A stretch of DNA of 64,000 bases. Source: Cryptomeria japonica. Its lineage: Eukaryota > Streptophyta > Pinopsida > Cupressales > Cupressaceae. The notes beneath the pieces are model-generated. The model had not been told where the DNA came from. It did not search any database and was given only the letters and a program-made list of their open reading frames with translations. Below are positions 12,083 through 24,025 of this stretch, in pieces. The number at the start of each line of letters is the position of its first letter. The first letter of the stretch is position 1. The stretch covers positions 158,583,954 through 158,647,953 of the forward strand of contig NC_081405.1 in assembly GCF_030272615.1 (NCBI RefSeq), given 5' to 3'. The translations under genes were made by a program, and so were the position numbers.

Positions 12083-12590
12083 AAACTATTGTAGTCTCTA
12101 GAGTACTCTTTTGGTTCTTCTTTGGTTGGTAAAACAACATAAAGAGCAACAAAAATTGCAAATATATGTATTATTGGTGCAATAAAATTCATTAACATGG
12201 CTTCAAAATCATATTTGTACAACCCCAAGTTCTCAAGGAAGGTATGCTTCTCCAAAAACCCAAGCTCCATTGTTTCTATTACAAACAAGTATTTTAGATG
12301 TTTAAACAACACACATCAAAAGAGTATACCACCCCCATGTAAACTATTGTAGTCTCTAGAGTACCCTTTTGGTTCTTTGGTTGGTAAAACAATATAAAGA
12401 ACAACAAAAAATGCAAATATATGTATTATTGGTGCAATAAAATTCATTAACATGGCTTCAAAATCATATTTGTACAACCCTGAGCTCTCAAGGAAGGTAT
12501 GCTTCTCCAAAAAACCGAGCTCCATTGTTTCTATTACAAACAAATATTTTAGACGTTTAAACAATACACGTCAAAGGAGTATACCACCCC
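12083..12590 (-). repeat. 254-bp tandem duplication with exon-like open frame
   Basis: Two direct copies, about 12083-12336 and 12341-12590, are roughly 90% identical. On the minus strand both keep an open frame of 80-odd codons (12049-12312 and 12316-12564) encoding nearly the same peptide. Shared parts include YLFVIETMELGFLEKHTFLE and a hydrophobic, membrane-type stretch (MLMNFIAPIIHIFA...) followed by VLPTKE. Retention of the frame in both copies hints at descent from a coding exon. I do not recognise the family, and no splice partners were found. Confidence 0.45.
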
Positions 12591-13089
12591 TCACAAAATC
12601 CAGTGAAACTTGGAAAGAAGAAAGAGAAGAATCCAACCAACCATTGAATAAGAATCAAATTCAAAGTGATAATAAACTAGGATTGTGCTTGATTGATCAT
12701 ATGAGAATACCATTCATTTGTGAAACAAAGAAAATATGGTGTTTTTTAAAAAAAAAAGGGGTAAACACTTTTGATCCGGAGCTATAAACTAGTGAGGTCA
12801 CAAATGGGAGACTTCATCCCCATGTAAACATTTAACAATATCAACCCAACAAGGTTTGAACCTTGATGGCAATAACAACAATGCCACAACTTAACCATCA
12901 CAACATGCCAATGCTAGCAAACAAAGAAAATATGTTAAATCTACATATCATGCTTAATTATTGTGGGCACTTGAAAGGAAGTGGAGGTATATGTATATCA
13001 TTCTTAATTATTAAAAGTGCCTATCCCAAGAGAATACATGTAAAGAGGTTTTCATGGGTCTTTTATCTACTTCCTTTGTGGCACAAATG

Positions 13090-14100
13090 ATGAACCTACA
13101 AACTACCTAATTTTTCATTGCCCTTTTTCGTAGAAATTATGGTTGTTTTGTTCATAACTCTATAATAGACCTATAATTCATGTTGCTTCCCTAGTTGAGG
13201 TTTGCAATAGTTTGAGAAAACCTCCTCCTTTAGCTTCTTTATTAATGGTTGCTAGGTACATGAGTCCCTCCTTTATTACTTGTCACTTTTGGCTACAAAG
13301 GAATCGATGCATGTTCCAAGATCTTCAACATGTAGTTATTCAAGTCTGGCAAAAACTTAATAGAATACTTAGAGAAACCATTGAGGATAAATTTTATGAT
13401 GAGGATCCTTTCAGCTTTATTGTTCAACATCTTGTCAATAATTTGAAGATCTCATTTCCTTCGACTTCTCAATTCAAGTCTACTTCTAGAGTTCAAAATT
13501 ATAAGAAGGTGATCCATATGGGTAAGAGATCTCCTCCTTGTGCTTTCCTAAAAATTAATGCATATGGATCTTATAAAGGTGAGCTAGGTTTAGAAAGGAT
13601 TGGTGGAATTGGATGAGATCATGCAAGCTCAAATCAACTTCTCTTTTCTAAGTTTATGGGCACTCACTCTAATAATCATATGGAAGTTTGTGAGCGTCTA
13701 TTCTCTTTGCCCTTGGAAAAGCTCTTGCAAAAGGATAGAAGAATATTATGTGTGAGATTGATTCTATAGTGCTGGTCTCCCTTTTTAATAATAATATTTT
13801 TTAGAATATTTCTTAGAAACTTGTCCTAGTGGTTGAGACAATATTGTTTGTTCACATTTCAAGGGAAAGAACAAAGTTATTGACTATTAAGAAAAATAGA
13901 CCTCAAAAGGTGTGCTTGGATGGGGAGTGGAGGATTGCAGAGGTTTGAGGCAAGATAAATCTTCATTTCTTGTTTAAATTCCTCATGAGGTTCAAAGGAA
14001 TTAATGTTTGTTAGATTGAGTTGTGCATGGCAAGGTGTGACTACAGTTGTGGTTTTTCCCATTTTGTATTAATTGGTTATGTAGGAGTCCTTGGTGGGTT
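13090..14100 (+). mobile_element. LINE 3' fragment with RNase H remnant
   Basis: The plus strand encodes WLQRNRCMFQ, then about 60 residues later LKINAYGSYKGELGLERIGG, which resembles the LKINxDGS...G start of the RNase H (RVT_3-like) domain found at the C-terminus of plant L1-type elements. The first aspartate of that motif is replaced by Ala-Tyr and several stops interrupt the frame, so it is a dead 5'-truncated fragment. The open part is 13212-13616. Degenerate RNase H-like sequence continues to about 13.9 kb. The exact ends are not visible. Confidence 0.55.
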
Positions 14101-14195
14101 ATCTTTTTGCTTTTGATTAAGATGACTATGATTACATGAGTTATGCATACATTGGAGTATTTTATATTATTTGTTTGGGTTAGTGCAGGATCAAG

Positions 14196-14434
14196 GGGGG
14201 CCAAAAAGTGGCAATGTGAAAAAAATAGCCTTCCTCACTTGCCTAAAAACACGAAAATCCGTGTTGACTTTTTGCTTGGCCTGGGTGTCAGTACACCTTG
14301 GCTTGGTAATTACCTATGCAAATCAGATATCGGATAAAATCGGATATCCGATTTTTATTTGTAATTTTAATTTTAAAAATATACTATATGTTACGTATTA
14401 TATAATATAATATAATATAATATTATATTATATA
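14196..14434. other. Non-coding segment with GATATC palindrome and AT array
   Basis: At about 14,196 the sequence changes character (runs of G, then GGCCAAAAAGTGGC), as if another insertion begins. At 14,322-14,353 two GATATC-centred palindromes lie side by side, the second being ATCGGATATCCGAT. From about 14,385 the sequence is almost only A and T, in a TATAA-type repeat, up to the LTR of the retrotransposon. The array resumes after the element at 30,619. Confidence 0.5.
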
Positions 14435-15848
14435 TGTAATGCCATAAAATGGTTAGTCCGGGGGTTAGTCAAATCAACATAAAACTAAACCATTAAAAAG
14501 CATTATCAAGAAAGATTAAGCATAGAAGCATATTAGAGATAAAAATGAATAAAGATTAAGACTTCACTCATGATGCTCCCTACGCCATTAGCTCTCCCTT
14601 GTTCCTCTTCTCTCCAAGTTCCCAAATGAGTGTAGCTCTCAGTAGCTTTTTACACTATTTTTGGACATCTTATGGAGATTCAAGTGTATGAAGTAAATAC
14701 TCATGAAAATGCAAACATGAACAAGCTAAGAAATGAGATATTATGTAACTAACTAAGATTAATTCTAGACCAAAGTGAATTATGCTAAATACTCTCTAGA
14801 TTTTACTATAAGCTAGATGCATGCAAGTTTTCAAGATCTGGATTATGAAGGAATGGGCTCTATTTATAGGAAAAATTGAGCAATGGATGGCCAGGATTGA
14901 AGGGTTTAATCAAGGGTCAAGCTTGAAAGTTGGGGATTCATGTGCACAATTTGCACCAATAAAATGGTGACAAGTGTCAACATAGGGTTGGGTTGAGAGA
15001 AGGGGTTGGAGGCATTGAATGCCTGAGAAGACCTCATGGTTATCTAGAAGGTAAGGGTCAAGCCTAAATTAAGATTACCCACTGGATTAAGAGTTAATCC
15101 AAGGATAAACCTTTGTGCAAATGATTAAGAGATAATCATGGTCAAAGCATTAAAGGCCTGATGAGACCCTTGGGTTGGGTAGAGGTTGAGTCAAAACAAA
15201 TGTTTTAACCATGTAGGAGGGTTTGGGTTAACCATTAATGGTTTTTGAAGACTTTGTGGATTAAGTGGTTGAAGGTTGGAAGCTTTCAAAGGTTATCCAA
15301 GACTTTGAGACATTTAGTGGTTGAAGGTTGAAAGCCTTTAATGGTTATCAAAGACTTTTAGGCTTTGAGAAGTGACTCCATTTTGCTTAGGAATGTGACA
15401 ATAATTAGGGGATGGATTAGGCTAATTAGGAAGGGGTTAGAAGAATCTAGAAGGGGATTAGATTTTGCAAGTGGATTTGGTGGGTGAGGGAAAATAGGAT
15501 TTTATTTAAAATAAAAATTCATTTATTTCAATAAATGTGTGCAAGTTGCATTTGTAGGAAAATTGGGGTGGGGTGGGGATAATGATTTAAATAAATGTTT
15601 GATTTAATTTATTTAAAAGAGGAAAAGGGAGATCTTAATTAAATAAAATAGATTTTATTTATTTAATTGAATGGAATTTGATTTAATGAATTAATTAAAA
15701 TAAATTGAATAATTTATTTAATTAATAGAAGAATGTTTGGGGATGAATTAATTAAATATTAATTTAATTAACTGATGGCTAGTAGATTTTTAATCAAATA
15801 AATAGCGAATATTTATTTAATTAAGCTGGATAGATTTGTGTGACTACA
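14435..15848 (-). repeat. LTR (3' LTR in element orientation)
   Basis: Begins TGTAATGCC and ends GACTACA on the plus strand, so it has TG...CA ends. It matches 29205-30618 along its whole length with no length difference and about 15 substitutions. The distal third is made of A+T-rich ATTTAATTAA-like runs. Confidence 0.95.
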
Positions 15849-15861
15849 TTTGCCCCTCTTT
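15849..15861 (-). other. Polypurine tract of the Tat element
   Basis: Read on the minus strand the sequence next to the LTR is AAAGAGGGGCAAA, a purine run interrupted by one C. Its position directly against the LTR is where plus-strand priming is expected. Confidence 0.65.
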
Positions 15862-18290
15862 GAGATGGTGCGGTTTATTGCGTCGTTTCAAAGAAAGAAA
15901 AATTGGTGTGAAGAAATGCCCCATAAAATGTAAATTTAATGGGTGGTATGCCCCTCGAAAGATGGGCCAAAAAATTTCAAAAAATCGGGCGATCTCTCGA
16001 AAAAGAATGAAAAGTGGAGGGGAGGTAGAATAGAAGAAATTAGAACTAATGATGAAAGAATGGGAGAAAATGGAGTGAATATGAAGAAACAACAAGCCAG
16101 CAAGTACCCTTAGGTCATGCAGGAGATACAGTGAAAATGTGGTGGTTGTTCTTTTGAGTGATGCTATACAATTGATCAAAATTGGTTGAACAATCTGGTG
16201 CAATCGGTTGAATTGCCCCGGTCAGGTCAAAGCATGACAGTTGATGCCAGTTGTTTGCTTGGACAAGATAAAGTCTGAGTAAGTGAATCAAAGTGACCTG
16301 ATGAGACTTAGGCAATTGATGCAATTGCCCGATGAAGTCAAGGTATATGAAGCAAAAATACTCGTTGAGACGTAGACAATTGATGTAATTGTCCGTTGGA
16401 TTGTGTTTGATTGGTTGATCAATTGATAGTGTGTGCATGTGATGGATGGTTGTGGGGAATCATGGCAGCCCTGTTGAGACTAGGCCATTATGATAAATAC
16501 CTGATGTAGTCTAGGATTACCATGATCGATTACCTGTTGAGACCCGAAGATACTTGATCGGAGTATCTGTTGATAGTCTAGGTGTGTGTGAGTCGATGTA
16601 TCTGTGTAGATAGAGTAACTGGCTTAATTTTGTGGATGAATGAGGATGGGAAACACAATCCCTCCTATTAGAGATGGATGGTGATGAACGTGGCTTGATT
16701 GGGTTGATGGGAAACAATGAAGGGTATGTGATGTTGATTATCAAGATGGGGAGGGTTGGGGGGGTTCGATGTTAGAAGAAATGGAGGACCTATGACTCAT
16801 TCCTATGGAAGAAGAGGAAAATAGAGTATGCATTATTATGACTATGTATGCATGATATGTAGCTATTATGAATGTATGGATGGTTGGAATGCAACGGAAT
16901 GCAGTATATACAGATGAGATGGAATGACGATCCATAATGCTCTATTTTCATCATTGAGCTTTTAAAATGTTGGAAGAGAATACAAGCATCTTGACATAAT
17001 GATTCAAGATGACTAGAGTATTTCTTACATGGATTTGATATAGCAAGTTAATACAAGCAACTTGATATAATGGATCAAGTTGACTTGAGTATTGCTTGCG
17101 GAACAGACAAGGATTATCTCCATTCATGCATGACTTGGATCGTCCTCCTTGATCTTAGGCTGATCAGATCCTGAGACAAGTGCATACCGTACTAAGAAAA
17201 TAAAACCTTTATCCAAATTGGATGAGGAGGAACCAAAGAATGAGCATTGTACCTGTAAACAAACAGTATATACATAAAGAATAAAGAATATGGATCCTTG
17301 GTAATGGTTCATGTCCATATGGTCGAGGTATACGCTGTAGTCAGCAAGCTGCAATGATCTATGACTGAATTTTGCATAAGATCATGTAGCTTGGTGAACT
17401 TCCCACGTAGACACCATTAGTACATGCCCCAGAACTTCATCGGAAATAATGCGCAAACGATACAAAACAATGCTGAAAGATCCCGATACAGATAAACAAA
17501 TGAATTACTCACGAATCAACCAAGCATTTGATAGCTTAAAATAATTTTCTTGTCAAAGAAAACGTCACTTTTGTCTTTGTTTTGGTAAGGAAGGATGTAT
17601 CCTTGTTTAAAGACAGTTTCTAATTTGTTGGATGTGGATTGTGTGGTCGATTGATAAATGGTCATTGTGTGAGTACTGTGTTAATGTTGGTTTTGTATCT
17701 GCTCGAATGAATATGTACAAGGTGTTGTCATGTTTTTGTGTGATTTTTGATGGTTTTTCGATGTTTTTGGATTTTGTGTAATAGTTTTTGAATGTTTTTG
17801 GATTTTGCAAGACATTTTTGAATGTTTTTTGGATTTTGCGAGACATTTTTGAATGTTTTTGGATTTTGTGAGTCATTTTTGAATGTTTTTGCCAATGAAT
17901 CACCAGTAATGTAGAATCCACTTCCATCATCTAGATTGTAAGGGCATTGCCCCCAAGTTGGACATGATTTATGAAAAAGCGGGATGCAGGATGCATGTAG
18001 TACTTTCTTGGATTTGTAGATTTATAACAAGCCATGGTTAGATGGATGGATGTGTGTATGTATGAATGTGATCACAACGAGCCTGAAAGATACTGGAGCC
18101 ATTGCCTTTACGAGTGGTGCCTGTTTGCCAGGTTTTCGCCATCGCACTTACCCAAGGTGCCACCGGAGTGGTTGTTCACCGTTTGGATGCATGATTTTTT
18201 CTTTACTTTTTTGAATGTTTTTGTATTTTCTTTAGGACATTTTTCTGAATGTTTTTGGTATTTTCTGATATGCAGGGGAGCCTGATGCCT
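15862..18290 (-). other. 3' spacer of the Tat element
   Basis: About 2.4 kb separate the integrase region from the 3' LTR. No recognised domain occurs. Weak internal repetition is visible (for example around 17.75-17.9 kb, where TTTTTGAATGTTTTTGGATTTTG recurs about four times at roughly 33-bp spacing). Tat elements often carry such long untranslated or extra-ORF regions between pol and the LTR. Confidence 0.55.
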
Positions 18291-18299
18291 TGTACACCT

Positions 18300-19380
18300 T
18301 AGGTATAAAACCATTTGAGGTGCATGCTATTGATTGGATCTGCGAGCAGTTCTCCGTCTGATGTAGCCAACTGATATGCCCCGGACCCGAATACAGTAGT
18401 GAAAACATATGGGCCAAGCCAGTTTGATTCAAACTTGCCTTGATGTTCTCTGTTTGGTTGGTTGCGAGGATTCTCTCGAAGAACAAGATCACCTACCTCA
18501 AATGTATGAGGTCTAACTCGGTGATTGTAGCTTCTACTCATGCGCTGCTGACAGGCTTTGAGGTGATTGTATGCAGCTTGTCGCTTCTCATCAAGTAACT
18601 CTAAGTCCTAAAGGCGTGAGACTCTGTATGCTTCATCATCGATGAGATTATGCAAGGAAACTCATAATGATGGTATCTCAACCTCAATAGGTAAAATAGC
18701 TTCTGCACCATAGACCAATGAATAAGGAGTTGCACCTGTAGGGGTTCGAATGCTAGTTCGATATGCCCATAATGCTGGATTCAATTGAACATGCCAATCA
18801 CGACCGGCATCATTGACTGTCTTCTTTAGGATTCTCAATATGTTTTTATTGGATGCTTCGGCCTGACCATTGCCTTGTGGGTAATAGGGAGTGGAAAAGC
18901 GATGTTGGATATGAAATTTCTCACAAAGCTCACGGACATCCTGATTTTTGAAAGGAAGACCATTATCTGTGATGATGGACATGGGCACACCATACCGGCA
19001 GATGATGTAGTTGAGGATGAATGAGGCAATCTTCTTGCCGGTGACTTGAGTAAGTGGAACAGCTTCGATCCACTTTGTGAAATATTCAGTGGCGGTAATA
19101 ATGAATTTATGGCCATTGGATGAAGATGGATGAATCTTACCCACAAGGTCAGGGCCCCATTGACAAAAAGGCCATGGTGTTGTGATTGGTTGCAGTTCCT
19201 GTGCTGGTGCACGTATCAGGTCGTCGTGAACTTGACATTTCTTGCATTTCTTGACAAAGTAGTAGGAATCCTTTTCCATAGATGGCCAATAGTATCCAGC
19301 TTGCATGATCTTCTTGGCTAGTGATGGACCACTTGAGTGAGTCCCACAAATTCCTTCATGTACCTCTTCCAAAACCTTTG
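18300..19380 (-). other. Integrase region of the Tat element (fossil)
   Basis: The minus strand shows an HHCC zinc finger (HEGICGTH followed by CKKCQ) and the integrase core with GPDLVG, ITDNGLPF and PQGNGQAEASNK, the usual setting of the D, D, E residues. A C-terminal segment with VRPHTFEVGDLVL follows. This places integrase last in pol, as in Ty3/gypsy elements. Confidence 0.88.
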
Positions 19381-19659
19381 TTATCTCATCCTGTTCTAGA
19401 CATCAAAGGAGAGTACCATCAAGACTGCGTCGGTATAGGGTTTCCGCAATAATGGTATATCGAGCAGTTTGGCGAATGAAGGTTTTTCGTTGGCTATTTG
19501 ATTGGTTGGGAGGAAGGGTATGATCGCGGAGATAGGTGTAGAACTCACCGTACCATGGGGATTCGAAACCAACAAGGCGACATATCATTTCAGATTCGGG
19601 GATATCATAAGCGGGGATCCAAAGCTATTCTACCAAGAACTCGTAGCGTGTTGAATTCT

Positions 19660-20640
19660 ATGGAAGATCTAGTAGAGATGCAATGGTAGCCATAGCGTCA
19701 ACAGCTCGATTTTGATCTCTTGGTATCTGCTCAAAAGTGATAGTAGTAAATGATGTCTTTAGAGTGTCCACCATTTGCTTATATGGCATGAGTTTATCAT
19801 CCTTGGTCTGATATTCATCGGTTGCCTGCCGAATGACCAGTTGTGAGTCGCCATATACTTGTAGTTCTTGTAATTTCCATTGTACGACGAGCCTGAGTCC
19901 TGTGATCAAGGCCTCATATTTTGCTATGTTGTTTGTGTATGGAAATGTGAGCCTGTAAGACTTCGGGATGCTATCACCTTGAGGTGTGATAAACAGAATG
20001 CCTGCCCCCGAGCCATGCCTAGTGTACGAGCCATCAAAATATAGTTTCCATGGTTGTACTTCTGTGATCATGAATATCTCTTCATCTGGAAAATTGGAAA
20101 TGAGGGGATGATCGCCTATGAGTGGTGCATCGGCCAACTAATCTGCAATGACCTGCCCTTTGATAGCTTTACGGTCCACATAATCGATGTCAAATTCACT
20201 TAGAATCATTACCCATTTGGCCAAGTGACCTGTCAATGCTGCTTTGCTGAGTAAATACTTGAGTGGATCAATCTTTGTGATGAGTTGTACCTTGTGTGTC
20301 AACAGATAGTGCCGCAATTTAGTGGCTGCTAAGATTACTGCTAGGCAAGCTCGCTCAATAGGTGTGTAATTGAGTTCATAGCCAACCAGTGTGCAAGAGA
20401 TGTAGTAAACAACACACTCTTTGCCTTCTGCATTATGTTGTGCCAATAATACACCTAATGTTGTACTTGTTGCTGAGATATAAAGTAACAATGGTCTACT
20501 TGGATCTGGTGGCATCAACAATGGTGGATTCATGAGATAGTCTTTAAGCGTCTGAAATGCTTGTTTGCATCTGGCATCCCACTGAAAGCGGATGTTCTTG
20601 TGTAGAAAGTGTGTGAATGGGTGACACTTATCAGCCAATT
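19660..20640 (-). other. Dual RNase H region of the Tat element (fossil)
   Basis: Two RNase H segments are adjacent. The one next to RT (about 20,140-20,640) has the Ty3/gypsy pattern (AFQTLKDYL, YTPIERACLAVI, DYVDRK). The next (about 19,660-20,110) is of the archaeal/plant type, starting LYFDGSYTRHGSGAGI with NNIAKYEALI. Two such domains in tandem are the hallmark used to place the element in the Tat group. Confidence 0.88.
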
Positions 20641-20689
20641 GTGCAATGAATCTTCGGATGGATTGAAGCCACCCTTGTAATGTCCTTAG

Positions 20690-21600
20690 CTAACTGATAT
20701 TCTTTGGAGGTGGCATGTCCATGATTGCCTTAACCTTTACTGGATCGACCTCAATGCCTTTGCTTGAGATAATGTACCCTAGAAGCTTCCCGGAGGTTAC
20801 TCCAAAGACACATTTCTTTGGGTTGAGTCGAACATGGTATTGTTCCAGTCTATCAAAGATTTTATCTAGGATGTGGAGATGCCCATCTCTAGTGAGTGAT
20901 TTTGCTAGTAAGTCATCCACATAATCTTCCATCATAGTATGCATCATGTCATGGAAGATGGTGGTCATTGCTCGTTGATAGGTCACTCCTGCATTCTTTA
21001 GACCAAAAGGCATTACATTCCAACAGTATGTGCCCCATGGACATGTGAAGGTTGTCTTATGTTGATCTTCGGGTGCGATCTTTATCTGATTGTAGCCGGA
21101 AAAACCATCTATGAGTGAAAGCATCTCATGTCCTGCTGTTAGATCCACTATGATGTCAATATTTGGTAGGGGAAAGTCATCCTTAGGACATGCCTTATTT
21201 AGATCTCTGAAGTCAGTACAAATGCGGATGCCCCCTTTTGGTTTGCCGACAGGCACAATGTTGGAGATCCATTCTGCATAATCGATTGGCCTAATGAAAC
21301 CAACATCTAGGAGTTTCTTGAGTTCTGTTTTGACTAGCACTGCAATCTGGGGATGCATCTTACGAAGCTTCTGCTTGACAGGTTTGGCTCCTTCTACTAT
21401 GGTGAGGTGATGCATGACTAAATCAGGATCAAGCCCAGACATGTCTGCATATGACCATGCAAAGTTGATCTGACGCTGCTGGAAGAACTCTATAAATTTA
21501 GGCTGTTCCTCTGGAGTGAGAAGAGATGCCAGATGTATAATATGAGGATTTTCAGGAGTCCCCACATTGTATTCATTGGTTTCCTCGATAAGAATCATTG
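20690..21600 (-). other. Reverse transcriptase region of the Tat element (fossil)
   Basis: Clear Ty3/gypsy RT motifs are present on the minus strand: VGKPKGGIRICTDFRDLN, KDDFPLPNID, LSLIDGFSGYNQIKI, MPFGLKNAGVTYQRAM and MEDYVDDLL, the last being the polymerase active-site box. Confidence 0.92.
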
Positions 21601-21609
21601 ATCATTCCT

Positions 21610-22980
21610 GTTGTGCATTAGCAGGGAGAATGTCAAACCCTTCATCCTTAGGTGCCTCAAAGAGGTTTTCACCGTTGGATACGCTCTTTCTTTTTACTTT
21701 TGTGGGATCAAACAGTGCCACAGTGTGGTTTTCACTGGAAGATCCATGTTTCATTGTTATATTTTTGTAGCTGAAAGGTTTGGCATCCGCTCCGAAGTAT
21801 GCTGCGCTATTAAGTTCAATGGCAAATCCATCTTTGTGATCCCCGCTTGGTAGGTTATCCCTTAATTCCAAAAATTCAATGATGGCCTCATCATTTTGGA
21901 AGAAGTCAATACATGGGGGAGTTGGTTGGTTCCATTCGATGAGTTCAGGGTGGATTATGGGCATTACTTCATCAATTAGGTTAAGTGCATTAGATGTATC
22001 AGTGAGGGTTAAGACAGTGTGGTGAAGGTCATTGATGGTACTCTTCCTATCAGAATCAGGCGTAGGATGAGACGTAGGGTCTGTGGAAGATGTTTCTAGC
22101 TCAAGAACCCAAGTGGTCTTTATTTGTGCTTCTCTGTAAACAGGGATGTCTTTGCGTGGCGGAGGTGGTGATGTGTCTTCCTCATCTGAAGTGTTAAGCT
22201 GTACAGAATCAAATTCCCACTCATGTGAGTCGGTCTCTGCATCACTTTCCAGCATCCGATTGCTATACCATACTGGGATGTCGTTTGAGTTAAATACCGC
22301 AGGTGTGATCGGGTTATGGACCTTTGTAGTAATCGGTGCTGCAGGAAGTTTGGTGAGGATCAAGGAATCTAGCACAAGGAGTAGTGGTAATATTGACTCA
22401 GTTGCTTTTGCTGATACTGTCGGTGCCATAGATGCTACTGCGGGTTTTGATAGAGCTACTGCTGCTACTGGTATTATTGATGTGATGGGTGTTGCGGATG
22501 GGAGTACTAGTTCGATTGGTGGGATGTTTGGTATTATAGATGGTGGTGTTGGGTTTGGGAGCCTCGATGGGGCAGTGGGGATAGTGCTTGATGGTGCTTT
22601 GATAATAAAAGGTGTCCTCTTTGCCGTAGGCTAACATAATGATTTGCTGTGTTGTCCTTTGAATTTGAGTTTAGGAAATATTTCTTTCTCAAAGCCTAGG
22701 CCTGTATTACCTTTGGGCTTGAATTCTGGCAGCAGAGGTTCATGTCGTCCTTGTTTGCAATATCCCAAAGCACTTTGACCATCATATCCCATTCTTTGCA
22801 TAATGAGGAGGCCTTTGCCATACTGTTTCGTAGGAAGTGTAACTCGCAGTTTATCAATGGTGATGGGATCTTTATAGATCCAGTCCGCTAGGTCCTCATC
22901 TTGGGTTTCTTCCTCTTGACTCTTTCCAAGGACGAAAGGCGTCAAAGCACATGCTGGCATGATTAGTGGTGGCTGGAGTA
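21610..22980 (-). other. Poorly conserved linker with G-patch-like segment, Tat element
   Basis: Between protease and RT lies a Ser/Thr/Pro-rich stretch with little conservation. On the protease side (about 22,630-22,960) the minus strand encodes MQRMGYDGQSALGYCKQG, matching the G-patch pattern (MGW..G.GLG...QG). G-patches next to protease are known in some retroelements. Their role is in nucleic acid binding. Confidence 0.5.
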
Positions 22981-22981
22981 A

Positions 22982-23830
22982 CTACTGTGGTTTACCATGT
23001 GTTCGAGGAGAAGTGGGCATTTGTCCCACACAAAAGAGTTGACTCAAGTTGTATTCCCCGAGACCTTCCTCTACTATTTTCATCTTAAGCTTTTCTTGCT
23101 TTGGTATAGGGGTGTTTGAACTGGCAAGAGAGGTGGGACTTACATATGATGTGGAGGAAATGGCTTCCCTATTATTAGGAACAGTAATCTCTGGTTGATG
23201 GTTGATATTATGGCAAAAAGCAAAGGGATTTGCATCGCCCAGGATTGTGATCTCTGTACCGTTATGTGGGAACTTGATACATTGATGGTAGGTAGATGGA
23301 ACAGCTTGCATGGCATGTATCCAAGGTCTCCCTAATAATAGATTGTATGGCAGAGGAAGGTCCAGAACCTGACAAATGATGTGCTTTACCATAGGGCCTA
23401 CTCGGATTGGTAGTACCACAGCTCCTTTGGATGAACGCTCTGCATCGTCATAGGCTTTGATTGTGATCTTTTGACAAGGATCCACTGATTCTACCACATA
23501 TCCTAATGCCGTGACCAACTGTAGTGTACAAATATTCAGGCCTGCTCCATTATCGATCAAGACTCGCTTGATCCTGTGTTGGTTGATAAAGCCTTCAATG
23601 TGTAGCGAGGCATTATGAGGTTGTTGGAAGGAAGAGTTGTCACTTTCAGAAAAAGTGAGACAAGGTGATGACTTTAGATTTCCAACCATGGCTTGAAATT
23701 GGTCTATATTCAGATTTGCAGGGACTGACGCTTCTTGGAGGGCTTGATCCAAGATTGTTTTATGAGATGGCGATAGGCGCAATAGCTCTAAAATGGATAT
23801 AAGCACAGGCGTTTTGTCTAATTGTTCCAC
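22982..23830 (-). other. Protease region of the Tat element (fossil)
   Basis: The minus strand encodes a retropepsin-like fold: RVLIDNGAGLNICTL (active-site D-x-G-A type box) and later LPLPYNLLLGRPWIHAM, the usual ILGRxW-like C-terminal motif of plant gypsy proteases. Confidence 0.75.
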
Positions 23831-24025
23831 AAGATTGTACTCCTTTGGGATGGAGGTGGTGCCCTGTGGAGTTGCCTTGATGGTGACCTTGCCACGACGC
23901 GTAACAACATTGCAATTTGAGGTGGGATTTTTGAATGTTATAGTTGCAATTTGTTCACTGGCATCATACAGGTGATTTACAGTGTAATTATACGCAGCCT
24001 GTGTATAATCAGTGGTATCAGTGCC

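Noticed and set aside
22146-22634. 162-codon plus-strand frame rich in Gly, Ala and Val
   Set aside because: Antisense to the Ser/Thr/Pro-rich linker of the Tat element; its composition is explained by that.
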